Source of the DNA: Geminicoccus harenae
GTDB lineage: Bacteria > Pseudomonadota > Alphaproteobacteria > Geminicoccales > Geminicoccaceae
NCBI RefSeq assembly: GCF_019800005.1
Contig: NZ_JABGCL010000038.1
Coordinates: 1 to 32,609, forward strand
Length of the DNA stretch: 32,609 nt
Direction of reading: 5' to 3'
Shown piece after piece: positions 18,713-27,630 of the stretch. The notes beneath the pieces are model-generated. The model ran no database searches. It saw only the letters and a program-made list of their open reading frames with translations, and was not told where the DNA came from. How positions within the stretch are numbered: position 1 is the first letter of the stretch; each line of letters opens with the position of its first letter. Position numbers and translations under genes: made by a program.

Positions 18713-21486
18713 CCCTGGGCGCGACCTACCGCCTGCAGTTCCACCCCGAGTTCGGCTTCCGCGACGCAGCCTCGCTCGCCCCCTACCTGGCGAGGCTCGG
18801 AGTCAGCCATGTCTATGCGTCGCCCTTCCTCAAGGCGCGCCGGGGCAGCTCCCATGGCTACGACATCATCGACCACAACGAGCTGAACCCGGAGCTCGGC
18901 ACCACCGCCGACTTCGAGGCGATGTGCCGGACGTTTCGGGACCATGGGCTCGGGCTGATCCTCGACTTCGTGCCGAACCACATGGGGGTAGGCGGCTCGC
19001 GCAACCCGTTCTGGCTGGACGTGCTCGCCTGGGGCGCGGACTCCGAATATGCCGGCTGGTTCGACATCGACTGGAGCCCGAACCAGGACTACCTGCAGGG
19101 CAAGCTGCTGGTGCCCTTCCTGGGCGACCAGTACGGGGTGGAGCTGGACGCCGGCAAGCTCGTCCTGAAGTTCGACGAGGCCGAAGGCAGCTTCGCGGTC
19201 TGGGCCTACGACACCCACGCCTTGCCGATCTGCCCGCTGCACTACAACCGGATCCTGGCCAGGGCCCATCCGGACCTGGAGGAGATCGCCGACGCCTTCA
19301 GCGTCGTCAACGAATGGCGCCCGCAGATCGTGCGTCGCGCCGAGCGGCTGAAGCGCGACCTGGCCGAGCTGGTGCGCGACAGTGTCGAGCTGCGCGCGGC
19401 CGTCCATGCGGCGGTGTCGCGGCTGAACGGGCGGCCGGGCGAGCCGGATAGCTGGAACACGCTGGATGCGCTGATCCAGGACCAGCACTGGCGTGTGGCC
19501 CACTACCGGGTGGCCGGCGACGACATCAACTATCGGCGGTTCTTCAACATCAACAGCCTGGCCGGGCTGCGCATGGAACTGCCCGACCTGTTCGATCATG
19601 CCCACCAGCTGGTGTTCCGCCTCATGCGGGAGGGCGTGCTGGACGGGCTGAGGATCGACCATGTCGATGGGCTGTTCGACCCGCGCCAGTATCTGGAGCG
19701 CTTGCGGCGCAAGGCGTTCCAGGGCGAGGAGGGACGTTCCTTCTACCTCGTGGTCGAGAAGATCCTCTCGCAGCATGAGAGCCTGCGCGAGGACTGGCCG
19801 ATCGAAGGCACCACTGGCTACGAATACCTCAACCTGCTCACCGGCGTGCTGGTCGACCCGGCAGGCGAGGAGCCATTCTCTGCCTTCTATACCGGCTTCA
19901 CCGGGATCGACACGCCGTTCCACGACATCGTCCGGCTCTGCAAGCTGCGGATCATGCAGACCGAGATGGGCAGCGAGCTGAAGGTCCTGGCCCGCGATGC
20001 CGCCAGGGTCGCCCGGCAGAACCGCCGCACCGCCGACTTCACCCAGAACATCCTGGAGCAGGCCATCGGCGAGACGATCGCCTGCTTCCCGGTTTACCGC
20101 AACTATCTGAGCCTGGATGGCGACTTCTCCGAGGAGGACCAGCGCGACCTCGCCTGGGCGCTGGCCCAGGCGCGCCGTCATCGCGCCGATCTGGACGACA
20201 GCGTGTTCGACTTCCTGGACGGGCTCCTGTCCGGCCGGCTGGTGGCAGCACCCGGCAGCGGCTTCAGCCGCTATGCCGCAAGGCGCTGTGCCATGAAGTT
20301 CCAGCAGCTCAGCGGGCCGGTGATGGCCAAGGGGCTGGAGGACACCGCCTTCTACCGCTTCAACCGCTTCGTGGCGCTGAACGAGGTGGGCGGCCATCCG
20401 GACCGGTTCGGCACGCCGATGGCTGCCTTCCACCGTGCTAACCAGCAGCGGGCGGAGCGCTGGCCGCAGGCCATGCTGTCGAGCGCTACCCATGACACCA
20501 AGCGCGGCGAGGACACGCGCGCGCGGCTGGTCGTGCTGTCCGAGCTGCCCGACGAGTGGCAGCGGCAGGTAAGCAGCTGGAGCCGGATCCTGCGCGCCAG
20601 GCGCGGCGACGTGGAAGGCAAGGCGCCGCCGGACCGCAACGACGAATACCTGCTCTACCAGCTCCTGGTAGGTGCTTGGCCCATCGAGCTCCTGGATGAG
20701 CCGATCGACGCCGAGGCCATGGCCGGCTTCGCCAGGCGGCTGAAGGAGGCGATCACCAAGTCCCTGCGCGAAGCGAAGGTCCATTCGACCTGGGGTGATC
20801 CGGACGAGCCGTACGAGGCGGCGATGCTGGGCTTCGTCGACGACGCGCTGGACCCCTCGGCTTCGGCTGCCTTCCTCGATGCGTTCCGGCCGTTCACGCA
20901 GAAGGTCGCGGCTCTGGGTGCCAGCAACTCCCTGATCCAGACCGTGCTGAAGCTGACCTCGCCGGGCATGCCCGACATCTACCAGGGCGCGGATCTGTGG
21001 GACCTCAGCATGGTCGACCCGGACAACCGCCGGCCGGTCGATTACGGCCTGCGCGCGCGCCGGCTGGACGAGGTGACTGCCATGCTGGAGGCGGACCAGG
21101 CGGGTACCCTGCCGCGGCTGCTGGAGGGCTGGCAGGACGGCAGCTTCAAGCTGGCCGCGATCCATCTGCTCCTGGGCGACCGGCAGCTTCGCCCGGACCT
21201 GTATGCGGCAGGCAGCTACCGGGGCCTGCCTGCCACGGGTACTGACGGCGAGCGTGTGCTGGCCTTCCTGCGCCGGCATGAGGGGGAGGTGCTGGTGGTG
21301 GCCGCCGCCCGCTTCCCAGCGCGCGGGCCGGTGCGGGAGGCGGGGATCGGCGAGCTGGACCTGGCCGACGGGACCAGGCTGCGCTGCCTGTTGACCGGAA
21401 GCGAGGTGGCGGTGCAGGGCGGGGAAGCCGACCTGTCCGAGCTGCTCGGGCGGTTGCCGGTGGCGGTCCTGGCCGCGTCGGCCTGA
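18709..21486 (+). CDS. treY: Malto-oligosyltrehalose synthase TreY
   Basis: A 925-residue GH13_26 enzyme that isomerises the reducing-end alpha-1,4 bond of malto-oligosaccharides to the alpha,alpha-1,1 bond. The start MTLGATYRLQFHPEFGF is the conserved family N terminus. Catalytic residues are Asp317 (DGLRIDHVDGLFDP), Glu350 (FYLVVEKIL) and Asp596 (SATHDTKRGEDTRAR). The block PGMPDIYQGADLWDLSMVDPDN near the C terminus is also typical. The ATG at 18709 overlaps the treZ stop by four bases. It ends four bases before the stop of the convergent LacI gene, with the short palindrome GACCTG-T-CAGGTC (21485-21497) across both stops and no T-tract. Confidence 0.96.
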   Translation: MTLGATYRLQFHPEFGFRDAASLAPYLARLGVSHVYASPFLKARRGSSHGYDIIDHNELNPELGTTADFEAMCRTFRDHGLGLILDFVPNHMGVGGSRNPFWLDVLAWGADSEYAGWFDIDWSPNQDYLQGKLLVPFLGDQYGVELDAGKLVLKFDEAEGSFAVWAYDTHALPICPLHYNRILARAHPDLEEIADAFSVVNEWRPQIVRRAERLKRDLAELVRDSVELRAAVHAAVSRLNGRPGEPDSWNTLDALIQDQHWRVAHYRVAGDDINYRRFFNINSLAGLRMELPDLFDHAHQLVFRLMREGVLDGLRIDHVDGLFDPRQYLERLRRKAFQGEEGRSFYLVVEKILSQHESLREDWPIEGTTGYEYLNLLTGVLVDPAGEEPFSAFYTGFTGIDTPFHDIVRLCKLRIMQTEMGSELKVLARDAARVARQNRRTADFTQNILEQAIGETIACFPVYRNYLSLDGDFSEEDQRDLAWALAQARRHRADLDDSVFDFLDGLLSGRLVAAPGSGFSRYAARRCAMKFQQLSGPVMAKGLEDTAFYRFNRFVALNEVGGHPDRFGTPMAAFHRANQQRAERWPQAMLSSATHDTKRGEDTRARLVVLSELPDEWQRQVSSWSRILRARRGDVEGKAPPDRNDEYLLYQLLVGAWPIELLDEPIDAEAMAGFARRLKEAITKSLREAKVHSTWGDPDEPYEAAMLGFVDDALDPSASAAFLDAFRPFTQKVAALGASNSLIQTVLKLTSPGMPDIYQGADLWDLSMVDPDNRRPVDYGLRARRLDEVTAMLEADQAGTLPRLLEGWQDGSFKLAAIHLLLGDRQLRPDLYAAGSYRGLPATGTDGERVLAFLRRHEGEVLVVAAARFPARGPVREAGIGELDLADGTRLRCLLTGSEVAVQGGEADLSELLGRLPVAVLAASA

Positions 21487-21490
21487 CCTG

Positions 21491-22591
21491 TCAGGTCCTG
21501 GGCGGTGCGGTCGTGCCACCCAGCCACAGCTCCGCGTCGAAGCGGATGCGGCGCCGCTCTGCGGCGAGCTCGGTGCCCTGCATCAGCGCCACCAGCAGCT
21601 CGGCGGCACTGCGCCCGATCAGCTCGCGCGGCTGGCGCACCGTGGTCAGCGGCGGCTCGCAGAATTCCGCGAACGGGATGCCGTCGAAGCCCACCAGCGA
21701 CAGGTCGGCCGGGACGGCCAGCCCGCCCTGCCGCACCTCCTTCATGAAGCCGATCGCCATCTCGTCGCTGATCGCGAACACGGCGCTGGGCCGCGTCCGG
21801 TCCGCGACGAACGCCTGGCCGGCACGCCGCCCGGAGCCCACCCGGAAGTCGCCCGGGTAGCGGACCACCGCGTCGGCGCCGATCCCGGCCTCGGCGAGGG
21901 TGGCCATGAAGCCTGCATGACGGCGCTGCTCGATCGCGTGGTCCGCCGGCCCGCCCAGATAGCCGAACCGGCGATGGCCCAGCTCCAGGAGATGGCGCGC
22001 CACCGTGGCGGCCGCTGCTTCCTCGTCGATCGCGACCAGCGGCAGGTCGGGGGCCGCGGGCGTGGTGACGCTCACCATCGGCACCCCGGATTCGGCGAGG
22101 CTGCGCCCCGACGCCTTGGGCATGCGGCTCAGCATCAGGAGCACGCCGTCGACCTGGCCGGCCGCCACCAGGTTGACCACCCGCTCCTCGCGCTCGGCGC
22201 TCTGGTAGAGGTTGCCCAGCAGCACGCCATAGCCGGCGGCGGACAGGGTCAGGTCGACCGCCATCAGCAGCTCGTTGAAGAAGGCGCTGATCATCGACTC
22301 GCCATGCCCCGGCGAGGACAGCACCACCAGCACGTTCATCGAGCGCGCGGCCCGCAGCGTGCGGGCGGCCGGGTTGGGCGTGTAGCCGGTCTGCCGGACC
22401 GCCTCCAGGATGCGGGCGCGGGTTTCCGGCAGGACCCGCTCGGGCCGCGCCAGGGCCCGGCTGACCGTGGAGGCCGAGACTCCCACCAGTGCCGCCACGT
22501 CCTCGATCTTGGTCACCTGCCGCCTGGCGGCGCGCTGCACGCCTTCAGGCTTCACGGCGTCGCCCGGACGCGTGCTGTCGTCGATACTCAT
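21491..22591 (-). CDS. LacI family transcriptional regulator of the sugar-uptake operon
   Basis: A 366-residue LacI-type regulator. After a 27-residue leader, the helix-turn-helix reads TKIEDVAALVGVSASTVSRALARPERV. The hinge NPAARTLRA and a periplasmic-binding-like effector domain (MNVLVVLSSPG to the C terminus) follow. Family blocks HLLELGHRRFGYLGG and LVGFDGIPFAEFCEPPLTTVRQP are clear. The start at 22591 is preferred; its ribosome-binding site is weak (AAGAAA). An ATG at 22648 would lie inside the operator palindrome and is less likely. The gene is divergent from a CUT1 sugar importer, with a matching operator in the spacer. It is therefore very likely the repressor of that operon, released by an imported sugar or its product. 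Confidence 0.93.
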   Translation of the reverse strand: MSIDDSTRPGDAVKPEGVQRAARRQVTKIEDVAALVGVSASTVSRALARPERVLPETRARILEAVRQTGYTPNPAARTLRAARSMNVLVVLSSPGHGESMISAFFNELLMAVDLTLSAAGYGVLLGNLYQSAEREERVVNLVAAGQVDGVLLMLSRMPKASGRSLAESGVPMVSVTTPAAPDLPLVAIDEEAAAATVARHLLELGHRRFGYLGGPADHAIEQRRHAGFMATLAEAGIGADAVVRYPGDFRVGSGRRAGQAFVADRTRPSAVFAISDEMAIGFMKEVRQGGLAVPADLSLVGFDGIPFAEFCEPPLTTVRQPRELIGRSAAELLVALMQGTELAAERRRIRFDAELWLGGTTAPPRT

Positions 22592-22633
22592 GAATTTTTC
22601 TTGGACATAGAAAAAGGGCTTGTCAAACGATGA

Positions 22634-22647
22634 TGCAAACGATTGCA
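22634..22647. promoter_or_regulatory. LacI-family operator TGCAAACGATTGCA
   Basis: This 14-mer fits the LacI/GalR operator pattern with a central CG between half-sites TGCAA and TTGCA. One flanking base pair extends it to ATGCAA-ACGA-TTGCAT (22633-22648). It sits 42 bases before the regulator start and 35 before the binding-protein gene, so one site could control both directions. The octamer CAAACGAT also occurs just upstream (22624-22631), 12 bases from the copy inside the operator. TTGTCA at 22620 is a possible -35 for the importer, but its -10 (TTGCAT at 22643) is poor and would overlap the operator. Confidence 0.8.
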
Positions 22648-22682
22648 TGATGGGAACGTCATAACGATCGGGAGGTCGAACC

Positions 22683-23918
22683 ATGCCTATGTTCCGCCTG
22701 GCCTGCCTGGCCACTGCGGTGCTGGCGGCTGCACCGCTGACGGCCAAGGCCGAGATGCGCGCCGAGGTGCTGCACTGGTGGACCTCGGGCGGCGAGAGTG
22801 CTGCCGTGAAGGTGTTCGCCGAGGAGTTCACGGAGGCCGGCGGCACCTGGGTCGACAGTGCGATCGCCGGCGGCCAGGCCGCGCGCACCGCCGGGATCAA
22901 CCGGATCGTCGGCGGCAATCCGCCGACCGCCATGCAGTTCAATACCGGCAAGCAGTTCGACGAGCTGGTCGCCAACGGGCTCCTGGCCGACCTCGACGCG
23001 GTGGCATCCGAGGGCAAGTGGCAGGACGTGCTGCCGCCGGCACTGACCGAGGCCATCACCCGCGACGGCAAGGTCTATGCGATCCCGGTGAACATCCACG
23101 GGATCAACTGGCTCTGGTACAACAAGAAGCTGTTCGACGAGCATGGCATCGCCGAGCCCACCAGCTGGGCGGAGGTCGCGGCCGCCGGCGAGAAGCTGAA
23201 GGCGGCCGGGCTGATCGGCCTGGCCCAGGGCGGCCAGCCCTGGCAGGAGCGCAGCCTGTTCAACGCCATGCTGGTCGGCGACGGCGGCACTGACCTCTAC
23301 TACCGGATCTATCGCGACGGCGACCAGGAAGCGGTGCGCAGCGACGGGTTCCGCAAGGTCGCCGACCTGTTCAAGCAGCTTCAGGGCCTGACCGATGCGG
23401 GCAGCCCCGGCCGCAACTGGAACGATGCGACGGCCCTGGTGCTGACCGGCAAGGCCGGGATGCAGGTGATCGGCGACTGGGCCAAGGGCGAGTTCACCGC
23501 GGCCGGCCAGGTCGCCGGCCAGGACTATGGCTGCGCCATCGTCGGCCAGGGCGGCTACCTGATGGGCGGCGACGTGTTCGTCTTCCCCGTGGTCGATGGG
23601 GCCAGCAGCGCGGACGAGACCCAGGCGACCCTCGCCGAGGTCATGTTCGCGCCCGAGACCCAGATCGCCTTCAACACGATCAAGGGCTCGGTGCCGTCCC
23701 GGCTCGACGTCGACGTCTCGGGCATGGACGCCTGCGCCCAGAAAGGGGCGGCTGCCCTGAAGGACCCGGCGCGGCAGGTGCCCACCACCGACTTCCTGAT
23801 CAGCCCCGACCTGTCCGGTGCCCTGGACGACGTGATCACCCAGTTCTGGAACAACGGGGGCATGACCACCGACCAGTTCGTCGAGCAGTTCATCGGCGCC
23901 ATGCAGGCGGCGGGGTGA
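22683..23918 (+). CDS. Sugar ABC transporter substrate-binding protein (CUT1, GtsA-like)
   Basis: A 411-residue periplasmic sugar-binding protein with a signal peptide (hydrophobic core about 5-18, cleavage near AKA-E at 23). The mature start EVLHWWTSGGESAAVKVF and the blocks NIHGINWLWYNKKLFDEHG and MQVIGDWAKGEF place it with glucose/mannose-type (GtsA-like) proteins. Cys352 and the cysteines near DYGCAIV may form a disulfide. GGGAGG lies 7 bases upstream of the ATG at 22683. An in-frame ATG at 22689 is also possible. It is the first gene of an importer operon. Substrate is inferred only: the enzymes downstream point to a sugar or glycoside that is oxidised rather than simply phosphorylated. 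Confidence 0.9.
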   Translation: MPMFRLACLATAVLAAAPLTAKAEMRAEVLHWWTSGGESAAVKVFAEEFTEAGGTWVDSAIAGGQAARTAGINRIVGGNPPTAMQFNTGKQFDELVANGLLADLDAVASEGKWQDVLPPALTEAITRDGKVYAIPVNIHGINWLWYNKKLFDEHGIAEPTSWAEVAAAGEKLKAAGLIGLAQGGQPWQERSLFNAMLVGDGGTDLYYRIYRDGDQEAVRSDGFRKVADLFKQLQGLTDAGSPGRNWNDATALVLTGKAGMQVIGDWAKGEFTAAGQVAGQDYGCAIVGQGGYLMGGDVFVFPVVDGASSADETQATLAEVMFAPETQIAFNTIKGSVPSRLDVDVSGMDACAQKGAAALKDPARQVPTTDFLISPDLSGALDDVITQFWNNGGMTTDQFVEQFIGAMQAAG

Positions 23919-24871
23919 CCGCCATGGTGACGGCGCGCAGCCCGGCTGCGGCCTCCCCCCGCATGCTAGGGGGCCGGGCGGATGCCCGGCCTGCCCGGTG
24001 GCGACGCCAGCTGGGCGCGAAGCTGGCGCTCCTGCCGCTCACAGCCGTGGTGATCGTCGTCTATCTCGGCTGCATGCTGTGGACGGTGCGCCTGTCCTTC
24101 TCCAGCTCCAAGCTCCTGCCGGTGGGGGACTGGGCGGGCCTGCAGCAATATGAGCGGCTGTTCGCCAACGACCGCTTCCTCCTTTCGGCGATCAACATCG
24201 GCATCTTCGGCGTCCTGTTCATCGGCGGCTGCCTGGTGTTCGGCTTCCTGCTGGCCGTGTTCATCGACCAGCGGGTGCGGGCCGAAGGGGTGTTGCGCAC
24301 CGTGTTCCTGTTCCCGCACGCCATGTCGCTCGTGGTGACCGGGCTGGCCTGGCAGTGGTTCCTCAACCCGACGCTCGGCCTGCAGAAGCTGGTGCGCGAT
24401 CTGGGCTTTGCCGGCTTCACCTTCGACTGGATCGTGAACCAGCAGATGGTGATCTACACGCTGGTGATCGCCGGGATCTGGCAGGCCTCGGGCCTGGTGA
24501 TGGCGATCCTGCTGGCGGGGCTGCGTGGGGTCGACGAGGATCTGTGGAAGGCCGCCAGGGTCGACGGCATTCCGGCCTGGCGCGTCTATCTCTCGATCGC
24601 CCTGCCGCTGATCGGGCCGATGGTGGTCACCGCCACCGTGCTGCTCGCGGTCCAGGTGGTGAAGCTCTACGACCTGGTGGTCGCCATGACCCGGGGCGGG
24701 CCCGGCATCGCCTCCGAAGTCCCCGCCAAGTTCGTCATGGACCACCTGTTCGAGCGCAACAATATCGGCCTGGCGACCGCGGCCGCCAGCATGATGCTGG
24801 TCACGGTGGTGGCGATCCTGGCGCCCTGGATCTACGCCCGCTACGTCCGCGAGACGGGGAGGCGCACATGA
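23915..24871 (+). CDS. Sugar ABC transporter permease 1 (MalF type)
   Basis: A 318-residue inner-membrane permease with six hydrophobic helices after a basic cytoplasmic N terminus. The EAA-type loop that docks the ATPase is DEDLWKAARVDGIPAWRVYLSIALPLI. The GTG at 23915 overlaps the binding-protein stop (GTGA). An ATG at 23924 is an equally plausible start and would shorten it by three residues. Its stop overlaps the next permease by four bases. It forms the channel with permease 2. Confidence 0.92.
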   Translation: MTAMVTARSPAAASPRMLGGRADARPARWRRQLGAKLALLPLTAVVIVVYLGCMLWTVRLSFSSSKLLPVGDWAGLQQYERLFANDRFLLSAINIGIFGVLFIGGCLVFGFLLAVFIDQRVRAEGVLRTVFLFPHAMSLVVTGLAWQWFLNPTLGLQKLVRDLGFAGFTFDWIVNQQMVIYTLVIAGIWQASGLVMAILLAGLRGVDEDLWKAARVDGIPAWRVYLSIALPLIGPMVVTATVLLAVQVVKLYDLVVAMTRGGPGIASEVPAKFVMDHLFERNNIGLATAAASMMLVTVVAILAPWIYARYVRETGRRT

Positions 24872-25764
24872 CCACGCCCTTGACGGCGAATGTGCCGAGC
24901 GGCCGGCGGCCCCGCCGGGTCGGCATCGCCCGGATCGGGATCTATGCCTTCCTCCTGACCTCGGCGGCCTTCTTCCTCCTGCCGCTCTGGATCATGGTCA
25001 CGACCTCGCTGAAACCCAGGGCCGAGGTCTGGGAAGGCAACATCCTGGCGCTGCCGGCAGAGTTCACGGTCGAGCCCTGGATCAAGGCCTGGTCCGAGGC
25101 CTGCACCGGGCTGGATTGCAACGGCATCAGCGTGGGCTTCTGGAACTCGGTGCAGATCCTGATCCCGTCCCTGGTCCTGTCGATCCTGGCCGGCGCGGTA
25201 AACGGCTATGCCCTGTCGTTCTGGCGGGTGCGGGGGGCCAACCTCCTGTTCGGCATCCTGCTCGCCGGCGCCTTCATCCCCTACCAGGTGTTCCTCTACC
25301 CGCTGGTCCGGCTGTTCTCCCAGGCCGGCATCTACAACTCGCTGGCCTGCATCGTGATCGTCCATGTCGTGTTCGGCATGCCGATCATGACGCTCCTGTT
25401 CCGCAACTTCTATGCATCGCTGCCGGTGGAGCTGTTCAACGCCGCGCGGATCGACGGCGGCGGGTTCTGGACGATCTTCACCCATGTCCTCCTGCCCATG
25501 TCCGCGCCGATCATCGTCGTGGCCACGATCCTGCAGGTCACCGGCATCTGGAACGACTTCATCTTCGGCCTGACCTTCGCCGGCCGGGAGAACCTGCCCA
25601 TGACCGTCCAGCTCAACAACATCGTCAACTCGACCCAGGGCGAGCGCGCCTACAATGTCGACATGGCGGCCACTATCCTGACCGCATTGGTGCCGCTCGC
25701 CGTCTACTTCCTGTCCGGGCGCTGGTTCGTGCGCGGCATCGCCGCCGGCGCGGTGAAGGGGTAG
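24868..25764 (+). CDS. Sugar ABC transporter permease 2 (MalG type)
   Basis: A 298-residue permease with six helices. The first (about 22-45) carries AFFLLPLWIMVTTSLKP, typical of MalG-type subunits. The EAA loop is PVELFNAARIDGGGFWTIFTHVLLPMSAP. The C-terminal FLSGRWFVRGIAAGAVKG is also characteristic. The ATG at 24868 overlaps the stop of permease 1 and has GGGGAGG 5 bases upstream. In-frame sequence further back to 24355 is out of frame with permease 1 and is not real. A Cys-x5-Cys in the first periplasmic loop (EACTGLDCN) may be a disulfide. Confidence 0.93.
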   Translation: MTTPLTANVPSGRRPRRVGIARIGIYAFLLTSAAFFLLPLWIMVTTSLKPRAEVWEGNILALPAEFTVEPWIKAWSEACTGLDCNGISVGFWNSVQILIPSLVLSILAGAVNGYALSFWRVRGANLLFGILLAGAFIPYQVFLYPLVRLFSQAGIYNSLACIVIVHVVFGMPIMTLLFRNFYASLPVELFNAARIDGGGFWTIFTHVLLPMSAPIIVVATILQVTGIWNDFIFGLTFAGRENLPMTVQLNNIVNSTQGERAYNVDMAATILTALVPLAVYFLSGRWFVRGIAAGAVKG

Positions 25765-25769
25765 GGGCG

Positions 25770-26849
25770 ATGGCCGAAGTCTCCCTGCGCGACATCTCGG
25801 TGGCGTTCCACAGCCTGACCGTGTTCGACCATCTCGACCTCGACATCGAGGAGGGCGAGTTCCTGGTGCTGCTGGGCCCCTCGGGCTGCGGCAAGTCCAC
25901 CCTGCTCAACGCGATCGCGGGACTGCTCGAGGTGGAGACCGGGCAGATCTGGATCGGCGGGCGCAACGTCACCTGGGAGGAGCCCAAGGACCGGGGCATC
26001 GCCATGGTGTTCCAGTCCTATGCGCTCTACCCGCGCATGAGCGTGCGCAACAATCTGTCGTTCGGCCTGCGCATGGCCGGGACGGCCAAGGACGAGATCG
26101 CACGGCGGGTGGCGAAGGCAGCGGCCATGCTGCAGATCGACCACCTGCTCGACCGCCGCCCGGACCAGCTCTCCGGCGGGCAGCGCCAGCGCGTCGCGAT
26201 CGGCCGCGCACTCGTGCGCGATGCCGACGTGTTCCTGTTCGACGAGCCGCTCTCCAACCTGGACGCCCAGCTGCGCAACGAGCTGCGTGTCGAGATCAAG
26301 CGGCTGCACCAGCAGCTCGGCTCGACCATGATCTACGTCACCCACGACCAGATCGAGGCGCTGACCCTGGCGGACCGGATCGCGGTGATGAAGGACCTGA
26401 AGATCCAGCAGCTGGCATCCCCGCAGGAGATCTACCATCGTCCGGCCAACCGGTTCGTGGCCGGCTTCGTCGGCAGCCCGCGCATGAATTTCGTGGACGG
26501 ACGGCTGCTGCCGGACGGGGAGTCCGGCTGGCGCTTCACCACGGACAGCCATGTGCTGCGCCTGGGCGGCTACGCCTTCGACGGCCAGCCGCAGCCGGGG
26601 CAGGAGGTGACGCTGGGCATCCGCCCCGAGCATCTGCAGCCGGCGGATGCCGGCGACTGGGACGGCTTCGTCGTCGAGATGACCGAGCCCATGGGTGCTG
26701 ACACGCTGGTGTGGGCCCGCTCCGGCCCGGACCTGCTGGCGGTGCGCACCGGCAGCGACACTGCCATCACCGCGGGCAGCAGCCTGACCCTCGGCCTGCC
26801 GCAGGACCGCATCTCCCTGTTCGACCGCAAGGACGGCCGCCGGCTCTGA
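25770..26849 (+). CDS. Sugar ABC transporter ATP-binding protein (CUT1)
   Basis: A 359-residue ATPase that powers the importer. Walker A is GPSGCGKST (residues 36-44), followed by Q-loop VFQSYALYP, signature LSGGQRQR, Walker B VFLFDEPLSNLD and H-loop VTHDQIEA. A C-terminal TOBE-type extension begins after FVGSPRMNFVDG, with GIRPEHL. That regulatory domain is typical of MalK/UgpC proteins. The start at 25770 is 6 bases after the permease stop. A longer in-frame reading to 25116 runs antiparallel to nothing but overlaps the permease gene and is rejected. Confidence 0.95.
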   Translation: MAEVSLRDISVAFHSLTVFDHLDLDIEEGEFLVLLGPSGCGKSTLLNAIAGLLEVETGQIWIGGRNVTWEEPKDRGIAMVFQSYALYPRMSVRNNLSFGLRMAGTAKDEIARRVAKAAAMLQIDHLLDRRPDQLSGGQRQRVAIGRALVRDADVFLFDEPLSNLDAQLRNELRVEIKRLHQQLGSTMIYVTHDQIEALTLADRIAVMKDLKIQQLASPQEIYHRPANRFVAGFVGSPRMNFVDGRLLPDGESGWRFTTDSHVLRLGGYAFDGQPQPGQEVTLGIRPEHLQPADAGDWDGFVVEMTEPMGADTLVWARSGPDLLAVRTGSDTAITAGSSLTLGLPQDRISLFDRKDGRRL

Positions 26850-26879
26850 CCGGCCCCCATTTCCTTCCTGGAAGACGCC

Positions 26880-27626
26880 ATGACCATCGCATCCGGACTG
26901 CAGCTCTATTCACTCCGCGAATTCCCGCCCATGGCGGCACGGATCGCCGAGCTGGCCGAACTCGGCTACCGGAAGGTCGAGCCCTATGGCGCCCTGAGGG
27001 AGGACGTCATCGGGCTGGCGGACGCGATCGCCGCCGCCGGCCTCACGTCGCCCACCGCCCATGTCGGGATCGACCGGTTCCGTGCCGACCTGGACGGCGT
27101 CCTGCGGATCGCGGAGACGCTGCGGCTGGAAACGGTCGTGATCCCGTTCCTCCAGCCGGGCGACCGGCCGGGTGACACGCCCGGCTGGATGCGGGTCGGT
27201 GCCGAGGTGGCCGGCTACGCTACCCGGCTGAAGTCGGCGGGCCTGGGCCTCGCCTGGCACAACCACGACTTCGAGATGTTGAGGCTCCCGGACGGCAGCC
27301 GGCCGATGGAGCATCTGCTCGCCGCGTCCGACGACGTGCTCTGGGAGTGCGACGTGGCCTGGGTGACCCGGGGCGGGGAGGACCCGACCGCGTGGATCCG
27401 GCGCTATGGCGAGCGGATCGTCGCCGTGCACGTCAAGGACATCGATCCCGACCAGGACAATGGCGAGGACGGCTGGGCCGATGTCGGCCATGGCATGCTG
27501 GACTGGGGGCTGATCGTCCCGGCGCTGAAGCAGGCCGGCACGAAGCACTGGATCGCCGAGCACGACAAGCCGAGCGACGGGATGCGCTTTGCCCGGCGCT
27601 CGCTCGCCACCATGCGGAGCTGGTGA
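26880..27626 (+). CDS. Sugar isomerase/epimerase-like TIM-barrel protein (AP_endonuc_2 fold)
   Basis: A 248-residue TIM-barrel protein of the xylose-isomerase-like/AP endonuclease 2 superfamily. Likely metal-site or active-site positions are His127, His129 and Glu132 (AWHNHDFE), Asp158 (WECDVAWV), His184 (AVHVKD) and Glu227 (WIAEHDKP). GGAAG lies 5-6 bases upstream of the ATG. Members act as sugar isomerases or epimerases, inosose dehydratases, or lyases acting on 3-keto-glycosides. The adjoining Gfo/Idh/MocA gene, with only four bases between them, makes the last group an attractive reading, but sequence alone cannot choose. Confidence 0.88.
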   Translation: MTIASGLQLYSLREFPPMAARIAELAELGYRKVEPYGALREDVIGLADAIAAAGLTSPTAHVGIDRFRADLDGVLRIAETLRLETVVIPFLQPGDRPGDTPGWMRVGAEVAGYATRLKSAGLGLAWHNHDFEMLRLPDGSRPMEHLLAASDDVLWECDVAWVTRGGEDPTAWIRRYGERIVAVHVKDIDPDQDNGEDGWADVGHGMLDWGLIVPALKQAGTKHWIAEHDKPSDGMRFARRSLATMRSW

Positions 27627-27630
27627 GGCG

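Noticed and set aside
18007..21519. A 1170-codon open frame on the minus strand across treZ and treY
   Set aside because: It lies antisense to two enzymes with intact catalytic motifs. The translation is a low-complexity shadow rich in Gln, Arg, His and Val, as expected opposite GC-rich codons.
22592..22648. Upstream ATG for the LacI regulator (adds MQSFASSF and about 19 residues)
   Set aside because: The extension would start inside the operator palindrome and is not family-like. The ATG at 22591 is closer to the normal LacI N terminus.
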